From the NCBI RefSeq assembly GCF_010500815.1, contig NZ_JAAAMG010000021.1, forward strand, positions 1 through 64,000: 64,000 bases of DNA, in the 5' to 3' direction. Positions 9,007-18,205 of this stretch are shown piece after piece. The DNA comes from Jiella pacifica (lineage in GTDB: Bacteria; Pseudomonadota; Alphaproteobacteria; Rhizobiales; Rhizobiaceae). Made by a program: the position numbers and the translations under genes. The notes beneath the pieces are model-generated. The model was given only the letters and a program-made list of their open reading frames with translations, made no database searches and was not told where the DNA came from. How positions within the stretch are numbered: position 1 is the first letter of the stretch; each line of letters begins with the position of its first letter.

Positions 9007-10427
9007 ATGACCCTTCTGACGACATCCCATCCGAGAGATCATCGGGCGGCGGAGCTGCGCCGCAGCCGCGGAACCGGCCGAGGCCTGCCAACTCTGGCCG
9101 GGGCCACCGCGATGGTCGTCCTGTTGGGAGGCTGCGCCTCCCACGGCACCAACGGCAAGTTCTTCGACTATGCCTCGCCGCAACCGCGGGCAGCGGCGAC
9201 GACAGAAGCCGGCCGGAAAAAGGCCCGGTGGAAACGCCCAAAAGCCGATCGGCCGCGACCCTCCTCGGGTCCTACCGGACGGGCGCGGGCTACGCGGTCC
9301 AACCGGAGGTGACGAGCGACGGGCGATACGACACCTACACCTTCACGACCAAAGCCGGCTCCTACACGGTCGCCGGGGACGACCTCGCCCGCAAGCATGT
9401 CCAGGAGCTGCTCGCTCTAGATGCTCTCAGGAAGCGCTCGCCGGCCGGAGAGTTCTTCCAGGGCGCCGGAGGCGCCGTCACCCGCCCGGTCGTCGCCGTC
9501 TACCAAACCGTGACGGATCCAATCGGAGCGACGGAAACGGGCTATTCCAACATCAAGCGCAAGGTGCATGCCGTCAGGCGCGGCGTGTCCGACGCCGGTG
9601 AGTTCGTCACCACGCTCGGCCATCCCGCGCCGAAGCGGCCGGACCGGGAAGACGACAGCCTGATCGAAACGTTCGTCGGCATCGCTAAGGCGAAACGCCG
9701 CCTCGCGGGGCAACTGAATGTCGATCCCTATACGCATTATTTGCCGCTTGCCGACGAACTCGGCAAGGTCGCGTCCTATTCGGCGGTGGGCGGCTTCGGT
9801 ATCGACAAGGCGCTCGGCTTTGTTCCCGGAGTCGGCGGCATGGTCATCTCCGGACTCGGCACGCTCGATTCCGTCACCGACCGAACCCTCGACCTCGACC
9901 CCGGCGAAAGCGCCGCAGCCAATCGCGAGCGCCTTGAAAAGCTGCGCATGCCCGAAAAGACCATCAACGAGCTGTTGTTGAACGACAAGCTCACGCCGAC
10001 GGAGAAAACACAGGCCGTCGGCTATCTGGTCGCCCTGTCCGGCACATCGGGCCTGTCCAGCCTTGCGTCCTTCGTCGCCACCAGCGACACGCGGCGCGAT
10101 GCGTTTGCCGCGGTGCAGGCGCTGGCCTACATCGCGTCGCGCGTCGCCAAGGACGACCGCATCGCAGGCTTGCATGTCATCGACGACATTCCGGTTGTCA
10201 CGGTGGGCGGCGGCAAGAACGTTGCTGTCTTCACAGCCGATGCACTCGCCTGGACCCCCCGCAATGCCGATCAGCTGACGAAGCTCACCCGCCTCGTCCC
10301 GGGCGGTGGCAAAGCAGGCGGCGATCGGGAATTGCGCATTTCGGGAGACGTGTCGGCCTTAGCCACGAAGGAATTGCGACGTCTCGGATGGGCGGTGAAG
10401 GCGAACTCCTTCGCCGCGTTGCGTTGA
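9007..10427 (+). pseudogene. Lipoprotein of unknown function, interrupted by a -1 frameshift
   Basis: Two overlapping frames together make one gene. Translation from ATG 9007 (GGAG seven bases upstream) gives a lipoprotein signal: a hydrophobic stretch AGATAMVVLLGG and then the lipobox Cys (LGGC-AS). That frame soon becomes low-complexity and stops at 9312. The frame one base back is open from before 9007 to 10427 and, from about 9230 on, encodes about 400 ordinary residues (LLGSYRTGAGYAVQPEV onward). The switch falls at or near the run of five A at 9217-9221. This fits a one-base indel there, either a real mutation or a sequencing error in a homopolymer. The body has no domain I recognise; a hydrophobic Gly-rich segment (KALGFVPGVGGMVISGLG) lies mid-protein. 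If repaired it would be an outer-membrane or periplasmic lipoprotein of about 472 residues. Confidence 0.7.
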
Positions 10428-10695
10428 TCAGCCGAACATGAAGGGCGACGTCGATGGTTGGGCCGGATTCGCTTCCGCCTCGTTCTCGAAGCAGCGCGCG
10501 AGACGCGCTGCGGAATGACGCCTACCGCCGATCCGACGAAGTGGTGAAGCTCGCGACGTCGGCTGCGTCAGCCGTGAGAGTGGGCGCTAGGAGCCGCGTC
10601 CGCTGTCGGCGATTGTTCGATTTGTTTAGGAAGAGTGCGTTGCCTCCGACTGTGGCGCCTGGTCGCCGCCGAGTGCCGAATGCGAGCAGCCGACT

Positions 10696-11595
10696 TCAGC
10701 GGGCGAGAGCGCGGGCAAGGCTGACGAGACGGCGCAGCGCGGGATTGTCGTTCTTGGCAGACCAGACGGCCATGTATGGAAGGATGTCCTGCGGAGCCTT
10801 CAGTGGACGAAGAACGAGTCCCGGGAATCTGACCGCTGCCCAAGATGCCTGAACGACAGTGATTCCTTGCCCCAAGCAAACGAGAGCCATCAACGTTTCG
10901 CCGCAAGCCTCCTTCAGTTCGATGTTCGGGTGGATCGCGTACGTTGCCGTCCGACGCAGAATGCAGTCGCGAACCTCTGGTCCCGTAGAAAATCGGCTCA
11001 CGATGAAGTGCTCTGTTATGATGTCGGGCCAATCAAGCCTTCGCCGACGGGCAAGATCGTGCTTGCCCGGGAGGGCGACATATACTCTCTCCTGCCACAG
11101 TTCCGCGGATTCGCATCCCTGCACCAGTCCTGTGCCTGGGATGAACGCAATGTCGAGCCTGTGCGACCGGACAGCTGCTATATGTTCCTCACGGCTGCCA
11201 TCGCAGATGTCGATGCGGACTTCCGGATGCCGTTCCAGGAACATGGACACGGTGGTCTGGACAAATTTGCTAATGGGCGGCGAGTGGAGGCCGACGCGAA
11301 CCGTTCCTGTGTCTCCGCGTCCAGCCCCCATTGCGGCGCGCTGCGCCTGACCCAACTGTGCAAGTGCCGGTCGCACTTCGCTGAGGAACTGTCGGCCGGC
11401 ATTGGTGAGTTTCGTACCTGTGCTGCGTCGTTCGAGTAGCGAAACGCCCAGCCTGTCCTCGAGGCGCAGGACAGCGCGGCTGACACTGGACTGCCTTGTG
11501 CCTAGGGTTTCCGCGGCCCTCCGAAAGCTCTCGTGCTCAGAAACCGCGAGGAAGCAGTGGATCTCGTCCAGTCGGAGGAAGGGCTTCGGTTCCAT
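10696..11595 (-). CDS. LysR-family transcriptional regulator
   Basis: A 299-residue protein. Residues 6-65 form the LysR winged helix-turn-helix (FLAVSEHESFRRAAETLG, then QSSVSRAVLRLEDRLGV, then LLERRS-G-LT-AG). An effector-binding substrate domain starts near residue 90 with VRVGLHSP. It is the only regulator in this part of the window and has no close divergent partner: the minus-strand start faces a 420-base gap ending in a tRNA gene. The usual LysR logic, in which the regulated operon is divergent, gives no clear target here. The inducer is unknown. Confidence 0.9.
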   Translation of the reverse strand: MEPKPFLRLDEIHCFLAVSEHESFRRAAETLGTRQSSVSRAVLRLEDRLGVSLLERRSTGTKLTNAGRQFLSEVRPALAQLGQAQRAAMGAGRGDTGTVRVGLHSPPISKFVQTTVSMFLERHPEVRIDICDGSREEHIAAVRSHRLDIAFIPGTGLVQGCESAELWQERVYVALPGKHDLARRRRLDWPDIITEHFIVSRFSTGPEVRDCILRRTATYAIHPNIELKEACGETLMALVCLGQGITVVQASWAAVRFPGLVLRPLKAPQDILPYMAVWSAKNDNPALRRLVSLARALAR

Positions 11596-12016
11596 TTTAT
11601 CTGCCGCCCAACTACTCTACACGAGGGGAAAGCTGGCAATCTGGCGGACAGGCTTTATGGCCGTGACACTCAACGGCGATTGCTGGCGTTTCCGAATGCA
11701 TGGGGTCGTTCCGGTCGACCGATCCGCTCGCACGCCGAGCCTCTGCTCAGTGGCAGGCACACGGTGCGCACCTTATAGGATGCATGATAGCATCTTATCA
11801 GGTGGGGAGGCGCCGTCAATAAGCTCCCCGCTGCTATCTCCGTGCCGCTGCATTGTCGTTTGGCTGCGGATCAAAGCGCCGAACGCGCGCCGAACTGTCC
11901 GGCGACTTTCTTCCGGCTGCATAGAATGTGCTTTGGAAGAGGTCCTAGACTGCAATTCAAAGCAACGTAAGCGCCGCCTTTGGCAGCGTAACTCATTGGA
12001 ACTAAATAGGAAATTT
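11596..12016. other. Intergenic gap, no gene recognised
   Basis: About 420 bases between the LysR start and the tRNA. No open frame has family features, and base composition is less GC-rich than in the genes around it. The LysR promoter must lie near 11600-11700. The bases immediately after the tRNA 3' end (AAATTTT at 12011-12017) could serve as its short T-rich terminator on the minus strand. Confidence 0.4.
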
Positions 12017-12091
12017 TGGAGCGGGCGAAGGGATTCGAACCCTCGACCCCAACCTTGGCAAGGTTGTGCTCTACCCCTGAGCTACACCCGC
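12017..12091 (-). tRNA. tRNA-Gly (GCC anticodon)
   Basis: On the minus strand the gene begins GCGGGTG-TAGCTC-AG and ends CGCCCGC-T-CCA. The seven-base acceptor pairs completely and the CCA end is encoded. The anticodon stem-loop is CAACC-TTGCCAA-GGTTG with anticodon GCC (reads GGC). The T arm holds the GGTTCGAATCC block. A plus-strand open frame across this locus gives the RDSNPRPQPWQ peptide that is a well-known artefact of antisense tRNA translation. Confidence 0.97.
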
Positions 12092-12291
12092 CCGCTCCGT
12101 GCGGCGTGGGTAACCAGCGCCGCGGACGGGCGGTATATGACGGAAAGAATCGGACAATGCAACACTGAATTTGACGACGCGGGAAAATCGCCCGAGGAGC
12201 CGCCGGACTGGCCGCGACGGGGTTCACCGGGAGCGCGCCGTCGGCTATTGCCGGAACCGTTGAATGGCAGGCGACAGCGAGGGGACAGGCC

Positions 12292-12810
12292 TTGGCGGCG
12301 ACGCGTGACGAACTGATGACGTATCTCGGCGGTCTCGGCATCGAGGTTTCGACGCTCGATCACCCGGCGCTTTTCACGGTCGCCGAATCGCAAGGCCTGC
12401 GCGGCGAGATCGCCGGCGGGCACACCAAGAACCTCTTCGTGAAGGACAAGAAGGGGCGGCATTTTCTCGTCGTCGCCGAAGAGAGCCGGGCGGTCGACCT
12501 GAAGTCGCTGCACAAGGTGATCGGCGCGCAGGGGCGGCTGTCCTTCGCCGGCGGCGAGGCGATGATGGAGATGCTGGGTGTCGAGCCCGGCTCGGTCACG
12601 GCCTTCGGCGTCCTCAACGACCGGGACGGCCGCGTCACGGTGGTGCTTGATGAGGGCTTGCTTGCGCACGATATGGTGAACTGCCATCCGTTGACGAACA
12701 CGGCGACGACGACGATCGCCACCGACGGATTGATGACATTCTTCCGATCGACCGCGCACGAGCCTCTCGTCGTCCGGCTCGACGGTGAAACGCTTGAGGG
12801 GCGGGACTGA
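12292..12810 (+). CDS. YbaK/ProX-type aminoacyl-tRNA deacylase (ProXp-ala-like)
   Basis: A 172-residue free-standing editing domain related to the prolyl-tRNA synthetase insertion domain. It probably hydrolyses mischarged tRNA (such as Ala-tRNA-Pro) in the cytoplasm. The recognisable features are HTKNLFVKDKKG with the conserved Lys, a GGxxAMMEMLGVEPGSVTAFG block, and VVLDEGLLAHDMVNCHPLTN, which is the highly conserved core of this subfamily. The start is TTG 12292 with GAGGGG seven bases upstream; the first ATG (12316) would remove residues that look conserved. Its TGA overlaps the ATG of the thioredoxin-TPR gene by one base, indicating an operon. Confidence 0.9.
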   Translation: MAATRDELMTYLGGLGIEVSTLDHPALFTVAESQGLRGEIAGGHTKNLFVKDKKGRHFLVVAEESRAVDLKSLHKVIGAQGRLSFAGGEAMMEMLGVEPGSVTAFGVLNDRDGRVTVVLDEGLLAHDMVNCHPLTNTATTTIATDGLMTFFRSTAHEPLVVRLDGETLEGRD

Positions 12811-13838
12811 TGAGCGACAATCCTTACGGCAATCCCTATGGCGGCGGTTTCGGCCAGCAGACGGTCGGCCAGGGGCCCTCTCAGGCGCCGGCCCAGCGTC
12901 AGCCGGCCGCATCCCAGCCGGGCGGGCTGCAGGGCCTCGGTGCTTCGGCTGCGGTCTCCGATGCCGATCTGATCAAGGAGACGACGACGGCGAAGTTTGC
13001 CGCCGACGTCGTCCAGGAATCGCGCCGACAGCCGGTGCTGGTCGACTTCTGGGCGCCCTGGTGCGGCCCTTGCAAGCAGTTGACGCCGATCCTCGAAAAG
13101 GCGGTCAGGGCGGCCGGCGGCAAGGTGAAGCTGGTCAAGATGAACATCGACCAGCATCCCGCCATTGCCGGTCAGCTCGGCGTCCAGTCGATCCCCGCCG
13201 TCTTCGCCTTCGTCGGCGGCCAGCCGGTCGACGGCTTTATGGGCGCGCTGCCCGAAAGCGAGGTCGCCGCCTTCATCCAGCGCCTGACCGCCGGCCAGCC
13301 GGGCAACGAAGACCCGATCGGCGAAGCGCTCGAACAGGCGAACGCGCTGCTGGCGGCCGGCGACGTCGGCGATGCCGCCCAGCTCTTCGGCGCCATTCTG
13401 CAGCATGAGCCCGGCCATGCGGGCGCCGCTGCGGGGCTTGCCGAATGCTATCTCCAGACGGGCGATGCGGTGCGGGCCGAGGCGGTCATCGACCAGGTTC
13501 CGGCCGACAAGGCCGAGGATCCCGCCGTGGCGGCGGTGAGGACCAAGCTGAAACTGCAGCAGGAAATCGCCAAGCTGGGCGATCCCGTGCAGCTTCAGGC
13601 GCGCCTCGAAGGCAATGCGGACGATCATCAGGCCCGCTTCGACCTCGCTCTCATCGCCAATGCCAAGGGCGACCGGCAGACGGCGGCGGGCCATCTGCTC
13701 GAGATCATGCGCCGCGATCGCAGCTTCGGAGAGGATGCCGCGCGGCTGAAACTCCTGGAGTTCTTCGCGGCCTGGGGCCCGACCGATCCGGCGACGAAGG
13801 AGGCGCGGCGCCGGCTCTCTTCGCTGCTGTTTTCATGA
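12810..13838 (+). CDS. cnoX: Thioredoxin-domain TPR chaperone (YbbN/CnoX)
   Basis: 342 residues in three parts. Residues 1-55 are a low-complexity Gly/Gln/Pro leader. A thioredoxin fold spans about 60-165 with the intact active site WCGPC in the block DFWAPWCGPCKQL. Residues 170-340 are helical TPR-like repeats (EALEQANALLAAGDVGDAAQ..., DRQTAAGHLLEIM...). This is the YbbN/CnoX architecture, a holdase that protects proteins from oxidative misfolding and hands them to DnaK and GroEL. Unlike E. coli YbbN, which lacks the second cysteine, CxxC is complete here, so redox activity is possible. It is coupled to the upstream editing protein by a one-base overlap. Confidence 0.92.
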   Translation: MSDNPYGNPYGGGFGQQTVGQGPSQAPAQRQPAASQPGGLQGLGASAAVSDADLIKETTTAKFAADVVQESRRQPVLVDFWAPWCGPCKQLTPILEKAVRAAGGKVKLVKMNIDQHPAIAGQLGVQSIPAVFAFVGGQPVDGFMGALPESEVAAFIQRLTAGQPGNEDPIGEALEQANALLAAGDVGDAAQLFGAILQHEPGHAGAAAGLAECYLQTGDAVRAEAVIDQVPADKAEDPAVAAVRTKLKLQQEIAKLGDPVQLQARLEGNADDHQARFDLALIANAKGDRQTAAGHLLEIMRRDRSFGEDAARLKLLEFFAAWGPTDPATKEARRRLSSLLFS

Positions 13839-14012
13839 CACCGGACGGCGGCGGCTGGCACCGGCAAAGGGTGCGCGGACAGTTGCCCGGGAAACGATCG
13901 GCGGGCGACGCCAAACGCCGGCGTGATCGCTGGATAGGCGGCTACCCGCACGGGAGCCCTTGAGATTGCCCGCCGCCCTTCCACATCCCGGGAAGGTCGA
14001 GGGAGGCAATCT

Positions 14013-14687
14013 TTGGTTCAGGCGGGCAACTTCAGCTATACGGACGAAACCGATCTGCCGGCGACGATCCCGGTCTTTCCGCTGACCGGGGCGCTGCTCC
14101 TGCCGGGCGGGCAGCTGCCGCTCAACGTCTTCGAGCCGCGCTACGTCATGATGATCGACGACGCGCTCGCCGGGGCGCGGATCATCGGCATGGTCCAGCC
14201 GAGCCTCGACGGCGCTCTCAGGGCCGACGGCGAACCGAAGCTCTGCGAGGTCGGCTGCATGGGCCGGATCGTCTCCCTCGCCGAATCCGGCGACGGCCGC
14301 TACATCATCAATCTGCAGGGCATCGCGCGGTTCCGGATCGTCGAGGAAGCCGCGGTCAGGACGCCCTATCGGTCATGCCGCGTCGCCGCCTTTCTCGGAG
14401 ATCTCGACGCCGGCCAGGGCGAGGAGGAGGTGGACCGCGAAGGCCTGCTGCGGGCCTTGCGCCGCTTCTTCGAAGCCAACGAGATGGAAGCGGACTGGGA
14501 CTCGATCGCCAGGGCTTCGAACGAGACCCTCGTCAATGCGCTGTCGATGATGTCGCCCTATGGCGCGGCGGAAAAGCAGGCGCTGCTCGAAGCCAGCGAT
14601 CTGAAGATCCGAGCCGAGACGCTGGTCGCCATCACCGAGATCGCGCTCGCCCGCGATGGCGACGACGGCTCGACGACGCTGCAATGA
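14013..14687 (+). CDS. Lon N-terminal-like (LON substrate-binding domain) protein
   Basis: A 224-residue protein consisting only of the LON N-terminal domain: IPVFPLTGALLLPGGQLPLNVFEPRY is the family hallmark, followed by the MGRI block and a LINLQGIARFRI strand. There is no AAA+ or protease domain, so it is a stand-alone substrate-binding-type protein of unknown function, common in alphaproteobacteria. The start is TTG 14013, preceded by a strong GAGGGAGG; the first ATG lies 45 codons later inside the conserved region and cannot be the start. It is probably part of the run from the editing protein to the Trm112-like gene. Confidence 0.88.
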   Translation: MVQAGNFSYTDETDLPATIPVFPLTGALLLPGGQLPLNVFEPRYVMMIDDALAGARIIGMVQPSLDGALRADGEPKLCEVGCMGRIVSLAESGDGRYIINLQGIARFRIVEEAAVRTPYRSCRVAAFLGDLDAGQGEEEVDREGLLRALRRFFEANEMEADWDSIARASNETLVNALSMMSPYGAAEKQALLEASDLKIRAETLVAITEIALARDGDDGSTTLQ

Positions 14688-14798
14688 CCGGGCGGATGCG
14701 ATCGGGACACCGTCACGGCGTGAGCCGGACGGCCGACGCGTGACTTTGCGACGGGCCGTGCTAGAAGCTGCAGCCTGACGCCAAGCGGACGGGATGCC

Positions 14799-14990
14799 AT
14801 GAGCGAACGCAACAAGGACGGCCAGCCGGACCCCAAGCTCCTCGAGCTCCTGGTCTGTCCCCTGACCAAGAAACCCCTCGTCTACGATCGCGCCGCCAAC
14901 GAGCTGATCTCGAAGGCGGCCAAGCTGGCATTCCCGATCCGCGACGGCATTCCGATCATGCTGCCGTCCGAGGCGCGCGAGATCGAGTAG
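14799..14990 (+). CDS. Trm112-family small zinc protein (UPF0434)
   Basis: A 63-residue protein of the YcaR/Trm112 family. Features are the [17 protein letters not shown] start, a central [16 protein letters not shown] block and a short acidic end. Eukaryotic and archaeal Trm112 activate several methyltransferases; the bacterial short forms are poorly characterised. Only one Cys of the usual four remains, as is normal for this bacterial group. It follows the LON-domain gene in the same direction, 111 bases downstream. Confidence 0.9.
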   Translation: MSERNKDGQPDPKLLELLVCPLTKKPLVYDRAANELISKAAKLAFPIRDGIPIMLPSEAREIE

Positions 14991-15065
14991 AGTGGCCGAC
15001 TTAACAATAAGTTTCCTCTCGTTCATTTTCCCTGGGCTCTGACGACCAGCTGCGCTGCTGTTTTA

Positions 15066-15563
15066 TTAGGGTGAGAGCAAACGCTGCTTTTCGTTGAGAA
15101 AGACACGTGCACAGATTTCGCCGAAGGAACTGTCAACGATGGTTGAGGATACCTCGTCGCTCAATAAATCTTTGCTGCTGAAAATCGAGAGGCAGTGCGC
15201 GCGCCAAAGAGAGTATCGCTCCGGATCAGCTCGCATGTCAGCTGCTTGAAAATAGGAAAGAAAAAGTGATACGGAAAATACCATAGCGCAGATTGGTATT
15301 AAAGCGCCCTTCGAGCGGTCTACACCAAAAAGATATGTAACAAGCGCGCCAATTAGACTGAGCGCGGCAGCGATAACTTGACCAGCTACGCCAACGCGAC
15401 TGAGGCCGCCGATAAAGCCAGCGGTTGAGGCAATCATCGATATTGCGGCCAAGACGGCAAAGACTGTGAGCCTCTCCGAATTGCTGACAAATCCAGCCAC
15501 CAACACCCAAGATAGGACTGTGACACCGGCGCCTACCAAAAGCCAGTACGGGACGACACTCAC
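15066..15563 (-). CDS. Hypothetical four-TM membrane protein in a lower-GC islet
   Basis: A 165-residue protein I do not recognise. Four hydrophobic segments (roughly residues 6-25, 32-54, 57-81 and 87-105) are followed by a 60-residue soluble tail. The start is an ATG that overlaps the stop of the upstream unknown gene (ATGA), so the two genes form a unit. Composition is clearly poorer in G+C (close to 45-50% by rough count) than the conserved genes on both sides, and codons such as TTT, ATT and AAA are common, which points to recent acquisition. No terminator is obvious. The function is unknown. Confidence 0.6.
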   Translation of the reverse strand: MSVVPYWLLVGAGVTVLSWVLVAGFVSNSERLTVFAVLAAISMIASTAGFIGGLSRVGVAGQVIAAALSLIGALVTYLFGVDRSKGALIPICAMVFSVSLFLSYFQAADMRADPERYSLWRAHCLSIFSSKDLLSDEVSSTIVDSSFGEICARVFLNEKQRLLSP

Positions 15564-15922
15564 GTTTGTCCTTCCCGAAATATGAAAGTCTCGCTTTCCA
15601 TCGACCTGTCAAAATCGAACGTCGTATCGGGCATCATCGTAGTTGAATGAGGGGTTCGAATATAATCCGTCGCTCCGCAAAGAGTGGCTCGGAAATTTTT
15701 CAGTTTTTCCGGAAGAGCTGATACGCAAGAGTCAAACTCAGATCTTTCATCCGGCTCGTTTCCTAATTTGAGCGGCGTTTCGGGCTGTTCTGTATTTGTC
15801 GATGACGTTCCGTCGCGGCCTTGGGCAAACGAAACGTTCGATATCGCGCTGCAAATGCAGACTACTATCGACGGTATGATCCGAGTTTGTAGACGTCCCA
15901 ACTTCTGTATCCGTCTCGTCAT
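15560..15922 (-). CDS. Hypothetical exported protein coupled to the four-TM gene
   Basis: About 120 residues from ATG 15922. This start is preferred because it begins a clear signal peptide: a basic n-region MTRRIQKLGRLQTR, hydrophobic IIPSIVVCICSAISNV and a SFA-Q cleavage site. An upstream TTG at 15967 would bury the signal 15 residues in. The mature part is acidic, with two Cys (DSCVSALPEK and ATLCGATD) that could form a disulfide. It matches no family I know. It shares the AT-richer composition and a four-base stop/start overlap with the downstream membrane protein, so the pair probably acts together at the envelope. Confidence 0.5.
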   Translation of the reverse strand: MTRRIQKLGRLQTRIIPSIVVCICSAISNVSFAQGRDGTSSTNTEQPETPLKLGNEPDERSEFDSCVSALPEKLKNFRATLCGATDYIRTPHSTTMMPDTTFDFDRSMESETFIFREGQT

Positions 15923-15999
15923 CACTTCGGTACAGAATGCAACATCACTTATCGTAATGCAACTCAAAATAGATCACTAGCTTGCTGCCTATCTCGCGG

Positions 16000-17910
16000 T
16001 TACTCCGCCGCCATGGCGGCGTCGTGTTCGGCGGTCAGCCCCAGCCAGTCCTCCTCGCAGGATTCCAGCGTCTTCGCCGCCTCGGCCCTCTGCTTGTTGA
16101 GGCTGGTCGCCCGGGCCGGGTCCTTGGTATAGAGCGCCGGGTCGGCGAGCTTCTCGTCGAAATCGGCGATGGTCTTCTGCAGCCGCGAGATCTGGATCTC
16201 CAGCTGGCTGATCTTCTTCTTGAGCGGTTTCAGCGCCTCGCGCCGTTCGGCCGCCTGGCGGCGCTGGTCGACCTTGGAAACCTGCGGCTCGACGATCTCG
16301 ACCGGCTCGCTCCCCGCACCCCCCGCTGCGCCGCCGCCGGAACGTGCGCCGGAGAGGATCAGCTTCTTGTAGTCTTCGAGGTCGCCGTCATAGCGCGACA
16401 CCGTGCCGTCGCCGACGATCCATAAACGGTCCATCGTCGCCTCGACCATGTGGCGGTCGTGGCTGATCAGGATGACGGCGCCCGGATAGTCGTTGAGGGC
16501 ATGGACGAGGCTCTGGCGGGCCTCGATGTCGAGATGGTTGGTCGGCTCGTCGAGGATCAGGAGGTTCGGCGCGTCGAGGGTGGCGAGGCCCATCAGGAGC
16601 CGCGCCTTCTCGCCGCCCGAGAGCTTCTCGGCGGCGGTGTCCATCTTCATCGTCGGCAGGCCCATCTGCGCGACCTTCGCCCGGACCTTCGGCTCCGTCG
16701 CGTCCGGCATCATCCGGCGCACGTGCTGGACGGCGCTTTCGGCGGGCCGCAGATCGTCGATCTGATGCTGGGCGAAGAAGGCGATCTTCAGCCCCGGCGC
16801 GCGCGTGACCGTCCCGGCCTGTTCCTTCAGGCGCTCGGCGAGGAGTTTGGCGAAGGTCGACTTGCCGTTGCCGTTCTGGCCGAGCAGGGCGATGCGGTCC
16901 TCGGTGTCGATCCTGAGGTTGAGGTTGGTCAGGATCGGCCGGCCGGGCTGGTAGCCGACCGAGACGTTCTCCATGCGGATGATCGGCGAGGCGGCCTGCT
17001 TTTCCGGTGCCGGAAAGACGAAGGGCGTGACGTTCTCCTCGACGATCGACTGGATCGGGCCCATCTTTTCCAGCGCCTTGAGGCGGGACTGGGCCTGACG
17101 CGCCTTGGACGCTTTCGCCCGGAAGCGCTCGACGAAGGCCTCCATGTGCTTTCGCGCCGCATCCTGCTTGGCGATCGACTTCTGCAGGAGTTCGATCTTC
17201 TCGGCCCGCTGGCGGGCGAACTGGTCGTAGTCGCCGCGATAGAAGTTCAGCTTCTGCTGATCGAGATGGACGATCGAGGAGACCGCGTTGTTGAGGACGT
17301 CGCGGTCGTGGGAGATAACGAGGACGGTGTAGGGGTAGCGCTGGACGAAGTTTTCCAGCCAGAGCGTTCCCTCGAGGTCGAGATAGTTGGTCGGCTCGTC
17401 GAGGAGCAACAGGTCCGGCCGCGAGAACAGAACGGCGGCAAGCGCGACGCGCATGCGCCAGCCGCCGGAGAAGGACGAGGCCGGCCGGGCCTGGGCCGCC
17501 ATGTCGAAGCCGAGGCCGGAGAGGATCGAGGAGCCCCGTGCCTCGGCCGAATGGGACTCGATGTCGGCGAGGCGCGTATGGATGTCGGCGATGCGCGTCG
17601 GATCGGTGGCCGTCTCGGCTTCCTGGAGCAGCGCCAGCCGCTCGGTGTCGGCCTTCAGCACGATCTCGATCAGCGATTCTTCCGTGCCCGGCGCCTCCTG
17701 CGCCACCTGGCCGAGCCGGGTGTTCTTGGGAAAGGACACCGACCCCGTCTCCGGCGCGAGGTCGCCGGTGATGACGCGGAACAGGGTCGACTTGCCGGCA
17801 CCATTGCGGCCGACGAGCCCCGCCTTCGTGCCGGTCGGCAGCGTCAGGCTGGCATGGTCGATGAGCAGGCGCCCGGCTACGCGCGCGGTAAGGTCGGTAA
17901 TCTGAAGCAT
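16000..17910 (-). CDS. ABC-F family ATPase (YheS/Uup-like)
   Basis: 636 residues with two fused ABC ATPase domains and no membrane segment. The first half has GLVGRNGAGKST, FSGGWRMRVALA and LLLLDEPTNYLD; the second has ALLGQNGNGKST, LSGGEKARLLMG and LLILDEPTNHLD. The linker between them (around residues 245-300) is the helical ABC-F interdomain region, and residues 530-630 form a C-terminal coiled coil. Proteins of this type bind the ribosome and ease translation stalls. The GGWRMR signature and long C-terminal extension suggest the YheS branch rather than EttA. It is transcribed alone towards the unknown islet. Confidence 0.93.
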   Translation of the reverse strand: MLQITDLTARVAGRLLIDHASLTLPTGTKAGLVGRNGAGKSTLFRVITGDLAPETGSVSFPKNTRLGQVAQEAPGTEESLIEIVLKADTERLALLQEAETATDPTRIADIHTRLADIESHSAEARGSSILSGLGFDMAAQARPASSFSGGWRMRVALAAVLFSRPDLLLLDEPTNYLDLEGTLWLENFVQRYPYTVLVISHDRDVLNNAVSSIVHLDQQKLNFYRGDYDQFARQRAEKIELLQKSIAKQDAARKHMEAFVERFRAKASKARQAQSRLKALEKMGPIQSIVEENVTPFVFPAPEKQAASPIIRMENVSVGYQPGRPILTNLNLRIDTEDRIALLGQNGNGKSTFAKLLAERLKEQAGTVTRAPGLKIAFFAQHQIDDLRPAESAVQHVRRMMPDATEPKVRAKVAQMGLPTMKMDTAAEKLSGGEKARLLMGLATLDAPNLLILDEPTNHLDIEARQSLVHALNDYPGAVILISHDRHMVEATMDRLWIVGDGTVSRYDGDLEDYKKLILSGARSGGGAAGGAGSEPVEIVEPQVSKVDQRRQAAERREALKPLKKKISQLEIQISRLQKTIADFDEKLADPALYTKDPARATSLNKQRAEAAKTLESCEEDWLGLTAEHDAAMAAE

Positions 17911-18205
17911 GGTGGCCTTTTGCCATGCGGCGGGTCAGGGCGAAAGGGGGCAGCAGTGCGATCGGATGGGAGAGATGCGCCTGCCGCGCAGCTGCAGGGC
18001 GAGGCAAAAGCTAACCGCCCCTTAAGCTTCGCCCAAGCTGACTGACATTAACTCGTGCGATCAATTCGTTCGCACTGCCAGACCGCCGCATCGCCAGCCG
18101 ACAGCCCGAACGATCTTCCGCTCGCCCGCCGGCGCCGCGTTCTGCGGAACGCGGCTGTCGACCCATCCTCCGCGTGTCCGTTCGGGAACGCAGAAAGGCC
18201 TTGCC

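Noticed and set aside
9216-9222. Programmed -1 frameshift site in the lipoprotein gene
   Set aside because: The sequence G-AAA-AAG does not fit the X-XXY-YYZ rule, because the P-site tRNA would re-pair AAA with GAA, and no downstream stimulatory structure is obvious. An indel is simpler.
11402-12316. A 304-codon plus-strand open frame across the tRNA and LysR gene
   Set aside because: It contains RDSNPRPQPWQGCALPLSY, the standard artefact of translating the antisense strand of a tRNA, and is otherwise antisense to the LysR gene.
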